Shown: positions 48,715 through 60,498 of the stretch, one piece after another
Layout of the letters: every line of letters begins with the position of its first letter
Numbering within the stretch: position 1 is the stretch's first letter
From: Chionis minor
Lineage: Eukaryota; Chordata; Aves; Charadriiformes; Chionididae
NCBI GenBank assembly: GCA_013398295.1
Contig: VZSF01008867.1
Span: 1 to 64,000 of the forward strand
DNA length: 64,000 bases
Direction of reading: 5' to 3'
The notes under the pieces: model-generated
Seen by the model: only the letters and a program-made list of their open reading frames with translations
Told to the model about the DNA's origin: nothing
Databases searched by the model: none
Position numbers and translations under genes: made by a program

Positions 48715-51700
48715 CATGCACAAGGTAAAGAGCTGCAATGCCTAACATAATTTCCAATCTTGGCATTTAAAGATTAGTCAGTAGCTATGCCCGGCATTCA
48801 GTAGCTAAGTTTTTATTATTGGTTTGTTGGGTTTTTTAATTCTTCTCATGACTGCAAAGGCAACTTTATTTCCAACCTCCTTAAAAAGGCCAGCCAAAGA
48901 AACAGATGACATAACATTATAAAAGAGACAAAAATAGCAGTCATGAACCGTACAGAAGGTTTGGAATGAAATATATACTTGCAGGGGTGGTAAGAATATA
49001 AAAGCCGTGACATTGAGAATGGCACGCGAAAGAGGAATCTGCAGGCAGGGTTTTTACAAATGCTGAGGTCTGTAAGATACTGTACTTAACTCACTGAACT
49101 CGCAATTTCACCTTACTTAAAAAGGCAGGAGAGGTGAGAGATGGGTGCTGATGGGAAGTCCACAGCAAGTGCATTTTCCTTGTGGTTAAGCAACAGGTTT
49201 ACGAAGCTGTGGGGAACCTCCTCTGCGTTTTGTGGATCCCGTTTGAGCACTGGAGCCGTGTGTCCAATCCTAAGAGTTAGACTGTCCTCAGATCTAGAGA
49301 GAATGAGCAGTACGTCTCATCTGGCAAAACCAGCAGGAACAATATTAACTGTAAAGATTGTATTTTTATAAAATATTTAAATACTTGTTAATATAGTATT
49401 TTAAACCCAATATATAATGCAGGAGATAAAAGACTTCAGGTAGTATGAGAAGGAATTAAAAGATAAGCACTAAGCATAGTCTAACAATGAAATGAATGAG
49501 CTGACCATCACCAAAAGTGATGCCACTGCTGTGAAACCTATGCAACTGTTACCAATTGTTCCTTTCACTATACAATACATTTATTATCTGTAACTCAATA
49601 AAACCTAGTGTGACTGATAAGGGTGCAAGGCTCCATCAGGCTGGGAGAAACAGCAACACATTCATGTAGCTTTTATGATGCATATAGAAAATAAGAGACA
49701 ACAGCTGGATCCAGCACTCAAGAAAACAGAATTTAAGCACTGCCTTAGCGTTACTGCACTCTCATAAGTATGTCTCTCTTGATAGTATTTTAATCAATTG
49801 CTCTTGAACTTGGGCAATACGTCTGCTGTATTTCCCAAGCTATTATATACAGTGCATTTCAAGCTGTTATAATTTATAAATGGACCTCACATTGTCCTCC
49901 CAGTTATTATTAAATCCAACCACAAGTGACCATTCCACTATGTACTCCACTGTCTCTATAGCAATGACCACACTTCAAGTTTGAAAAAGGATACTGAGAA
50001 GTTTAAAACGGGGGGTGGTGGGGGAAGAAAAAGAGAAGTATCTTATAAATACTCCCAGGCCTGCCTAGGAGATGAGACTGAGGAAGCAGGAAAGACAATT
50101 TGCAATATTTTGAGTGGGCACTGTGAGCTTTGTGCGATGACACTAATAATAAAACCCAATTTAGAAAAGACCACAATTTCAACTTTTGCCCAGGGCTCTT
50201 TGGAATGTCTGCATGCCCCTGAATGTCTAATTTAGCAGTGTTTTTATCCTGTAACTCTACCTATCTAGTACCATTTAATTAAAGGAATTACAGTGGAAAT
50301 ACATTTTCATGAAGGAATAATACATTTTATTGTTAGACATCAGTAGACAACTGAACTAAATAAAGGAAATTGGAGTTGATTCCATTGTGAGTTTTTAATT
50401 TTATGACAGTCCTTGGATGTTATGGCAACTCCCATTTCCACACTGCCTACAGCATGCAGAACTGTCCCCATGACAGAGTAAGGGCATATCCACAGTGGGC
50501 ACAGGAGCTTTTCCTGTGGACAGGACAGGCCAATTCACATTCTCACGTAGCACCTGGGGAGCTCACCTGTTTAGGGCAGATTTTCAATGCAGCGCAGAAT
50601 TATCTTTTGGTTGATCCCACGGGTTTTATGGAGGCCCTCAACAAGAGCTTTTGAAAACTCCATCCTAAAAGTACAGCTATTAGGTCACCAGTTATGGTAC
50701 ATCAACCATTTCTTTCTAAGCCTCTCAGCAGCTGAAAACCTTTTCAAGAAACCACTTTATGTAGAACCGTTGCTTTCTTTGGGAACTGCATGTGTATATG
50801 AAGGGACAGAATTTGTTTCCATTTAGAAGAGGGAGTGTAGTCTACTCACAACACGCAATAGCAGAAAATACTATTGAAATTACATCTATTCTTTAGTGGT
50901 TTTGAAAGGGATTTAAACATACCTCTAGGGCATGTTTTATCTCCTGTCTTTTTGTAAAAACTACCATTAGACCATCACTACTACTTTGTGAAAAATCTGT
51001 GTTCCTAGATGGTTTTTGTTGGTAGAGAAGGAAGTCTATTTTGTTTTACTATTGCTTGTCTGGTGACATTCCCATTTAGATACTCACTGGCCGAAATCTA
51101 AACCTTTACAGGAGTCATGCAGTTCTTCTGCATCTCATGTGATAAGCTGAACTATACTAGCATCTGCTTAACCTAAATAAATACACAGGGGGTGCAATGT
51201 GGATTTCCTAAATGGCTTATTATGACATTAATTAAATTGGTAAGATCAATAGTCAGGGACTTCCTTACCCATTCTTGTGATTGTGGACTTGCTGTTTCTG
51301 AAGACTTGCCAGAGAAAAAAAGGATGAATTTTTACGACCTCATTTACTGAGTCTTTCCCAAGGAATAGACAGGAACAAACAGTGGCTGAAGGTGAGAGTT
51401 CCCAATTGATAAAATGATTTATTGATATTCAGAAATAAGTTATGGAAAACGGCAATTACAATACCAGCATCACTGGTGGTTTATCAAGATTAAAAATTCT
51501 TTCTGCATTTATATGCACTGCACAAGTCTTTACACCTTTTGTGCTTCAGAGGTTTTTTTATATTACGTTACTCTTTTTTATTTTTCTATTCTGAGATTTT
51601 GCACTAACTTTAACATTTTGTTGTCTAAGATACAATAAAAGCTAAAGCTATATATTCTGAGTGTCCCAAAAAATCACATATTATGCCCAAATCTTGAAAC

Positions 51701-53402
51701 ACCTGTTGAGTCATTATACTTCTAATACAAAAGAAAAGGCACAAAATTCAGGTTTTCTGTAAATGAGAGGCATATTATAAAATCCGCTGATCCCAGACAA
51801 ATCCTTCTAAGTCTTCCTAGGAATGATTCTCATATGAATTAAGCACACACGTCTCCATCAGACAATGCTCTCTTCACCGTTTTGAAGCAAGCAGTCGCTG
51901 AAGCATTACTCCAAGAACCTTGGGGAGGAAGTAAAGTAATCCCTTCAGCTCTTCCTCAGTGGCAGGGGTAGTCATCAACCAGGAGTGCTCAGCAAAAAGG
52001 GGAAAAAAGAAAGAGCCTTTCTTATATGACGAGCGAACAGAGGAGAGTACTCTCCTTTGAGGATGGGAGATGAGGAAAGTGCTAGTTTTTTCTTGGAGAC
52101 ATTTTCTTCAGTGTAAGCAAACTAAAACGGGTCTGCAGATAAGCTTCCATTAATAGAGGGAGAGTTTGTCTTGACAGAAAAGCAAGAGAGATGAAACCTT
52201 TCAGAGAGGCCAGAGCAGCCAAGGAAGGTTGCTATTATTAAGCATAGTCTTAATTCTGTTGTTGTATCTTTCTGTATTTAGGTCCCGTTAATGCAAATTT
52301 ATCTTTCAGATACATGCTATTTATCTCTTAAATAGGGAACACTGCCTGGATGGCCTGACAGACAAGAAGACATTCCTGATGAAAGTGCATGGCAAATCTT
52401 TAAACACAGGTACTGAAACACTTAAAAGTGCCCAGCCCCCCAACAGACTATTTCTAGGGCATTCAGGCAATAACAAGTACATTTCTTCGTAATGGGATAT
52501 TTTAAGAATCAGAACAACAGACAACAGGAAAGGAAGAAGCATTTTCCAATGATTTCCTGGCAATAGTAAGGAAAAACTCTCTGGCACATTCTATACCAGT
52601 AGAAACCACGCTTGAAAACTAAGCTAGCGTATGACAGAAGGATTAAAACAAAATAAACTAATAAAATTCTGAGATGTGCACAGCTTCTTTCCCCCCGCCC
52701 CACCCAAGGATTTTAAATCCTGTCCAGCCTTTTAGCAAGCAACATAATAAATGGTCTAACTAGATTTAACTTTTCTGACCTCAGTCCCATTACCCGACCT
52801 CAAATATTTCACTCGATCTCACACTTTTCTGTAGTCACCAGCTGTAGCATCCGTGCTGCTCCACTGAGAACCCAACACATCAGCTAAATTCGCTCTGCCT
52901 GCATTGTCCCTATCATGTGTAAGCATTATGTTGCTCACAAAAACACTGCAGCTTAAAACCATTTTTTCTCAAAGAATTTATATACTTGAAAACTGGTAAA
53001 TTCATTACTGAGAAAGACACAGTTTTTACAGTTAACTTGCTTTCAGTAACGGTTAGTTACTTCACATGCATCCCTCAAAAAAAGTTTAGGAAAAAGCCAG
53101 CTTTGGTCCTACAGCAAACCGCTTGCAGGTTTTGGGAATCAGCGAGGAACCATGACCCCCTGCTAAAGATGCTGCAAGGGACCTGCGTCAGAGAAAGAGG
53201 CGGACTAGCCCCCTAGGTAAGAGAGTTTAGTTAGGGAAAAGAGATTCCAGGAAAGAATGAGGAATTTCTTGGATGTTTTCCCTTCCTCTAAAAAAGGGTT
53301 CGTAGCCATTTATTTTCTCAGCCTGGTGAGGTGGACGTTCCTAACGTTTTGATCTGTGGCCAGAGGAATCCCATGTACAGATGTTATCCTTTGGTGAAGT
53401 AT

Positions 53403-53505
53403 GTATCTACAACATATGTAGATACTTACATATATAGGTGTATATAGCTATATATATATATACACACATCTATCTATTCATATGCAAGCGCATATATACC
53501 TATGC
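53403..53505. repeat. TA/CA-rich simple repeat with perfect hairpin at its edge
   Basis: tatatagctatatatatatat and tacacacatctatctatt runs. Its left edge is a perfect inverted repeat, gtatctaca (53403-53411) and tgtagatac (53417-53425) with a 5-bp spacer. Confidence 0.8.
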
Positions 53506-56500
53506 CTTAACCTCAGTGACTGGTTGGTCACTCTTTAAAAATACTGAGGTTTATGGCATATAATGGTAGTATCCTTGATTCAAATAATACTGTGGTTAAA
53601 AGACTATGAGGTAGAGGACTGAATTTTTCATCTTTTATGTCCTCATCTTCTGAGACTCATAACTTTTTATTGGCACTTCCAATGTGGTCACAAAAAACAC
53701 ACTGAAAACAGGCAACCATTAATGGCTAACAAAACCACCAGCTTAACATACTCCATTATGGGGTGAGGATAGAAGGTAAAAGTCCAGGGAAAAAAATACC
53801 ATATATTCAAATCATATCATAAAAACTTCAACAACCCAATCACACCATAATTGGATACTATAATAAAACACCTCAGCTGAGTTGTGGGCCTGGGGTTAGG
53901 GAAAATGGGAACAGAGAAAGCAGATCTAAGTATGTCTGAAAGTTTCATGTATCTTATACTGCCAAAATTTCAATCACTTAAAAAAAATAAAAATATTCTA
54001 GGGCTACTTAATGGGCCTCATATATATCTGAGTGGGTTTTTTTCCAATAAATGGGTTAAAGAACAGAAATCCCCATCCTTGTGCCCTTAAGTCACAGCAA
54101 ACTGTTGAAATTTCCCCTTCTTACAAAGATCACACAAATCTGTGGCACAGATTTGTCCCTGCAACAAGGTGGCAAAATCAAACAAGTGATACCCAACTCG
54201 TTCCCTGAAGTTTCAGTCTGTATGAGCAAACTTTCACAACCAAGTTAATTCAATGCCACATTGCTAAGTAACAGTCCGTTTCAAATAAATGAATGGAGGA
54301 AAAAGGAACAAAAAGATTACTAGTACAGCAGAGCACAAGAATTCACCATAATGACATAAATCTCCATATTTCTACACAGCATTTCTAGAATATTCTGACC
54401 TGAGGACTTTTATCACTGAAGAAAGGAAACCTCCAGGTAAGCACGGTTACACTTTTCTACCTTCTATCACATTAAGGTCCATAAATCAACTACTGTGAAA
54501 TTTTTCACAGTTATGAGCTTGGAAAGATCTATCTTGCTTGGAAAGTAAGATCATACTCTAAATATGGAAATTCAAAACAAACCTTATATATAATTTCTAT
54601 TTTCCACTACTTTGAATGACCAATAGCAGAAATGGTAAATTTATGTACTGATAGCCATGCATTCATTCTCATAGATCTCAAAACAGAAGTCATGACTTCT
54701 CTGCCTCAGATTGATAGTACCATTCTAAAAGCTTTGATGCTTACCTGAAAGGAAGAATGCTATTTGGATTTACTTTGAAAATGCATGCTATGTGAGTTAT
54801 AACAAGTACTCGTCTGAATTAATAATGCAATCCCATATCTTATCAGTAAGTGTTTCTAGCTTCAAAGAAGATGTCTGCTTCAAGACTGTGGTTATACTTC
54901 TCTGGCCAAACAGATCTTCTTACAGTGGTATCTCTGGAAAGCTCTCTGTCTCTCTGATCTTCATGGGTCTGTAAGAATAATGTTCCAAGGTTTTAACTTC
55001 TCTGGTCTGAAATAAAAGGAGTTACCCTAAGAAGGAACTTAATTTTGCATTTCTAGTCCTAGAGGCCTTTCTTTGAATATGCTGATAACACAGTACAGCA
55101 ACTACACTTACTGCTTTTGTGCTAACTCTGGTAACCACAACACATCCTTCTTACCAGTCTTCTAAAAACTATGTCTCTGTTTATTTATCATGGCAATTAG
55201 TGCATGGTTCTGGGCTTTCTATAAAGAGTTACATTGCTTAGTCCTTTCTAGGACTGCCGATTAGGATGAATTCCATTTCCTCTTTGAACTAAGATGGCTC
55301 CGAATGAAGAATTTCTCTTTGCAGCGTGAGACCTCTGGTAATGCTCAGTTAGTCCACATAAAACAGTGGTTTCATAATTCATCAGGCATCTCTGGTTGTC
55401 TCTTTCCTATAACTCGCATTGCACTCCAAACTATTCTAGAACACAGGAAAGCACCTAACACACCCGCTGTTATCAGTGAAATCAAGCTCTGTGCCAGAGG
55501 AAGGCTGCAAGTGGAACAGAGGGGTTTTTTATCTCCCTCAGGATTTAAGAAATGCCAAAAGTGGAATCACAACCTATGTATCAGGTGTATCAACAGAAGT
55601 TTGTATAATGCATCGAATTAACAGAAAATTGTTGAATGCATTATAACAAGGAAAATCACGACTCACAAGTTATTAGTTCTCTGAAAGAATAAACAGAGTG
55701 TGTATAAGATGCAACTGATTTACAAAGAGTAGCTGGATTTCCAAAAGTCACCTTTCTGATAACATCCTTCATAGAGCCTTAAACCCAACACTCATGGGAA
55801 GAGAGGGAAGAGTCTCTCCTGGCTTAATAACTGGCTGTCAGACAGGAAACATGTTAGAAATAAATGGTCGGTATTCACAACAAAGAAAGAAGAGTTCCCA
55901 ACAACCTCTCTCAGGTTCTCATGCCACTGAACTTCCTTTTTTAGCATTTGAGAAAAGATTATGATGATGAGTGAAGAAAAGAAAGTCCGATGATAAAAAA
56001 TTAACCCAAACAGGAAGAATTAAAGCTGCCTTTGAAGAGCTGTACGTGTCTCTCAGAACACTGAAACACTTAGCAAAAAAATGACAGATGAAATTCAAAA
56101 TAGCTGTTCGCAAAGTACTGCATCTGCAAGGCAAGAAGGGACAGCCCTAACTGCTGATAAACCATCATGGACTTCTGTAACTTCCATCAGTATTAATAGT
56201 CAATTTAAACCATTTGATTATTGTTCTTGATGCCCAGTAGCATGTAAAACAAAATGCAATTTTAGGTATTATTAAATAACAGGAAACAAGACCAAAATAG
56301 AATATTACTTACTTATATAACCTTACCATGCACAACATCTACAGAACAATTTCAACAGAATAGTATAGTTAGCAAAGGTATAGAGAAGGAAGACCACAAT
56401 GAATCAAAGTAAGGAAAAGCTTCTGCACTTAATCTCTGAACAGATTAAATGGATTAAGAAACTTCAATTTGAAAAAACCCAAAGATTTAGATTTGATTTT

Positions 56501-57319
56501 AGGAATACTATCTGCTGTATGCGCATCTTGGAGTAGGCCATCTAGTTCTTTCTGATTTAGTCCTGCGTTTTCCAGATGATGCTGCGGAGTCTGCCTATAT
56601 TCAGTTATATATGATTGTAGGGGTTGAGAATGGAAGTTAAATGGGAGAAAAACATATTAGGGTGGGGGTTTTATTTTGTTTCGCTTTGTTTGTTTGTTCG
56701 GGTTTTTTTCCTCTAGTATGAACCTTGAAATCTACTGGGGCACCAGCTACTACAATTATGTCAGAAGGCAGGAGAAGCAGAAGAGAGAAGATGAAATTTT
56801 TTCAGCACACAGGGAAGGCACAAATGGAATTACATGTGGGCAGCACACATATTTTAGAATTAGAATTTAAAATTAAGCCTTGAAATTAAGCCTTCAACAC
56901 CGAAGATCTGCTTCTGGGAAATCCATCTGAGCTGTCAGTTGCCGTGGAGACAGGTAAAATTATGGAGAAGGAGGAGCATTTGTTGCCAATGAGTGACATC
57001 TCTTACCGACACCATACTGCCGGCTGGTACAAGGTCATAGGGCTGCAGGTAGAAGCTGCATAAAGTTCAGCTTAATGAAAAATGTTCCTGAGACCTAGAA
57101 AATCAAAATCATAATAAGACTGAAATAATAATAGGAAACAAACTTCTCAAGACAGAAACGTGAAAAGGGGAAAAGTAATCTCATAACACAGGAGAGGCTT
57201 GTACCGAGTGAAACGCATTGGATGAGGGGTACCACAATATGGTATGTCTCCTAAACTTTGACATTTGCTCGTGTAATTCAGTCGTAGCTGTAACCTCACT
57301 AACGAGAGAGGAGGAGGTG

Positions 57320-57340
57320 GAGATAAGCCAGGCTTATCTC
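57320..57340. promoter_or_regulatory. Perfect 21-bp palindrome of two GATA-factor motifs
   Basis: gagataagcc, one central a, ggcttatctc: a perfect inverted repeat with 10-bp arms. Each arm contains AGATAAG, the preferred GATA-factor site, so two sites face opposite strands. Function is inferred from the motif only. Confidence 0.4.
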
Positions 57341-58506
57341 TCTCATGGACTTTTCAGGGAGGACCTGAACTTTGTGGTACAATATCCAAAGTAACTCTCA
57401 AAAGGCAATAGAAACAATAATAAACTACTCAGTAGTAAATGAAAAGTCTCATCTACTAAAAGTAAATCATTCTGAGAGAAACAACTGAAATAAATGAATG
57501 CTTTAGCCTTCAACTTTGAAGAACTGTTCTCATTTTTGTGGAGCGTTTAAGTCAGCGTCCCACATGAACGTGGTGCTTCAATACAGTACTTTGAAGTACT
57601 GCTGCAGCAGCTCTTTAGCAGTTGCCACTTGATATGAACGGACTGTGTTTTTCCCCTCTCTGGAAGAGCTAAGGCATAAACCAAACATTTGTTCTTCAAC
57701 TGTGCCTTCCCCAGCCTCTCTGCTGACAAGTCCACTCCACTTGCAAAATCTGCTTTCTCATGAATTGTCTCTTGGTCCACCAGTGACAAACAGTCTTGGA
57801 GCCAAACAGGTTTAGCAAAGAAGATGACCTGTGAGTCAAATCCCAAACCACCCCCTTCCTGCATGTATGGACCTGAATCCCACTCAGATGCTCAAAAGAA
57901 TCAAACTGTACAACATCTGTTTATTTTTTCTCCCTAAATGTCCTTCTCAGGTTCCTGCTAACCTTGCTAAGGCAAGAGTGCCATAGAATATCCAGTGGTG
58001 CTGTTTTGGATATCGTTTGAAGCAAATCTCCCAATCTTATCTACCGGTCAAAGTCACAGAATACTTAAGTGTGCAGCCGATCTCACATTTTTCAATGAAT
58101 GTCATCATATTCTCTGTCCATTTGAATACAATTCTTGCTAAGCTACTACTATATGAATACCAGAGAAATTTATCACAATGCAAAGGGTCTATAAAGGACG
58201 TTTCTTTTAATGAACCAAGATGTGATTTGGGCAGAACAAAGACCACAGGGAGATAGATGTGGAGTGGATTTTATACAGAAAGATTACATTGCAATAAGAA
58301 ACTCTAAATTCAGGCACCTTCACTGTAACTTTTATATGCATCTAAGCAGCCTTGTTTAAAATGAAAGTTAGGAAATGAAACACTCATACAATAAAACTGT
58401 ACCTTCTGTCCTTCATGCATATGCATCACAATGGTGAATGGTATAGGACTAAACTGGTTGTAGAATGAGAGAGATTGGGTATTATTCACTCAGTAGGACA
58501 AGAGTC

Positions 58507-58524
58507 TTTTTTTTTTTTTTTTTA
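58507..58524. repeat. Poly-T tract
   Basis: About 17 T bases after agagtc. Confidence 0.85.
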
Positions 58525-59660
58525 CAAACTTGGGAAGTATTAGTGAATGGAGATGGGAGTTGCAGCTAGAGAAAGGATAATCTCATGAGTATGACGGCAA
58601 GAGCATTTCCATGGAGAACTGCATTGTACCATTCTTCTTGCTATAGTTTCATGCGTCTCAGCCAAACTTTCAGAAATGGTTCTCCATATACATTAATCAC
58701 TTTCTTCTGTCCAAAACCAGACACAATGGAGCCTGACATGCCGAAGATCTACTCGGAGACTGCAGCTGAAACTAGCGTTAGTGATGCTCTGAAAATATAA
58801 AGAACTAAGTACTCTTACAACACAAGCTGAGCATCTGAAACTTTAAAAATTTATTCTTTTCTTGCCTGTAAAAGGAAAATAACATCTCAGAAAGTATCAT
58901 AAAAATAAAGAGGTTTAATTAAGTTTCCAGATAAGGTAGTTAGAAGAGAAGGTGCTATGAGAATATGTAAAGTCTTGTCTTCAGAACAAAATTTGACAAA
59001 ACTGTCATATAAGCCAAAGAAAATAATTAACTGTATAAGCACCATTGACTGTGTACAAGGATTTGTGCATGATTATACTGCTAGAACTATCTTTACTCAT
59101 ACATACAAGGGAGCTAAACCGAAGCTCCTGCAACAATCTTAATTCTGTAAATTTTTAATGTTTGATGTTACAGTTCTACATTTCTAATCATACGCTAGCA
59201 TATTGTCTTTTTTTTTTGTTCTACATATGAGCTAATGTAGTATTTTTAAGTGTTTTAAGTAGAAATACATGCTACAAATGTTTATGGGAATCACTAAGTT
59301 ATAGAAAAGTACATCACTAAAGCCCATACCATTCCATACTTGATTTATTATGGCCTCAGCATGAGAAATGTGTACTGGTAAACTATTCTTTAAAGGAATT
59401 CAGCGGTCTGTGTTTTCTGTGAGGGAGGAACAATATCTAAACTGACAGTGAAACAAGATTTACCAAATAGCTTTCGAGAGAACAAGCTAGGAAACAGGAG
59501 TTAACGCTACTAACAATTTAGGTGTTTTACTTAATAGTCATAGTACAAGATCAAACTATTTGTTTCGCGCTAGCCAAGTGATTAAAAACAGCCCAATGCC
59601 AAGTGTGGCGAAGGGTGTGTCTCAAAAGATATAAGGGGTTTTTTGCCTGTTTTCTATTGG

Positions 59661-59714
59661 TTCATATTTATTATGCTTTATAATAAATACGTTCATATTT
59701 ATTATACCTTATAA
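59661..59714. repeat. 31-bp imperfect direct repeat
   Basis: ttcatatttattatgcttta and ttcatatttattatacctta, starting 31 bp apart; AT-rich. Confidence 0.75.
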
Positions 59715-60363
59715 AAGGTACTATCATGCCTCTCCAAAACAACAAACAGTCAAGAACCAGATTGGCACAAATAGGACGTGATCCTCATCGTATTCTCCCC
59801 CAGGGGGAACAACTCACTGAAGGGGACAGAAATAAGAGGTGATAGATGGTGGCTGCCTGCACTGCCTTCCTCAGTTTTATGGTATGAATGCTAGGAACTG
59901 TATTTATATAGCCTACTTTTAGACAGCTAATACGAGCATTTCAGGTGCCTCTGATTTAGGCACCTCGCTGCAGCAGAACGATTCAGACTGCCTGTGCTGA
60001 GGACCCAGACTGGCCCTGTAGCTAAAAGAGAGAAAGCTTTGAAGAAATCTATGCTCATACCGACCTCAGCAAACACTGCAGTGCAATAGGACCAAATCCT
60101 TAGGGTAAAACATCAGTGATGAGAACGTGACATCCACACTACACAGCCTGCTAAAGGCTCTGGTTCTATTTGGATCTGGGCCTGAGGATTTGAATATCTG
60201 GTAACAGTTGGAGCACATCTTCTGGTTATCCAAAAAAAAGTCCATCTTCTGTTCTCCAAGATCACTCTGTGATGTGAATCCAAGCACAGCAAGTAGAGAA
60301 AGGGGACCTTTACTTCAAAAGCACATTCCTAAGTCATACCGAAACGCTAACGAAGGGGTTTTT

Positions 60364-60498
60364 TTCAAAACCCACCTGGATGCCATCCTGTGCAACTTGC
60401 ACAGGGGACCTGCTCTGGCAGGGGGTTTGGACTAGATGATCTTCAGAGGTCCCTTCCAACCCCTAACATTCTGTCATTCTGTGACTCTGTGATTCTGT
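60364..60498 (+). mobile_element. Short CR1 LINE 3' end
   Basis: About 135 bp: cacctggatgccatcctgtg, ggggtttggactagatgatc, then attctgtcattctgtgactctgtgattctg. Same 3' block as the copies at 16491 and 37192, but missing about 10 bp around the native ORF2 stop. Confidence 0.93.

Larger units (their letters stand above)
41009..60363. other. Long unique AT-rich stretch, no genes recognised
   Basis: Nineteen kilobases without a recognisable mobile element, unusually repeat-free compared with the left half. Contains simple repeats, the 43.3-kb island and the 57.32-kb GATA palindrome. An acceptor at about 41505 (cctctccttttccag) opens a phase-0 Lys/Asp-rich frame but lacks a good donor. Minus frames at 46216-46641 and 57547-57864 look like chance. 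Confidence 0.45.

Noticed and set aside
56665..56870. Acceptor-like tttttttcctctag followed by a Met-starting frame
   Set aside because: Open only in one phase and no donor before the stop; probable chance frame.
56948..56961. RFX X-box-like gttgccgtggagac
   Set aside because: Only the left half site matches; the right half has two mismatches.
57547..57864. Minus-strand 105-codon frame
   Set aside because: No domain recognised and no convincing acceptor or donor; could not be linked to any neighbour.
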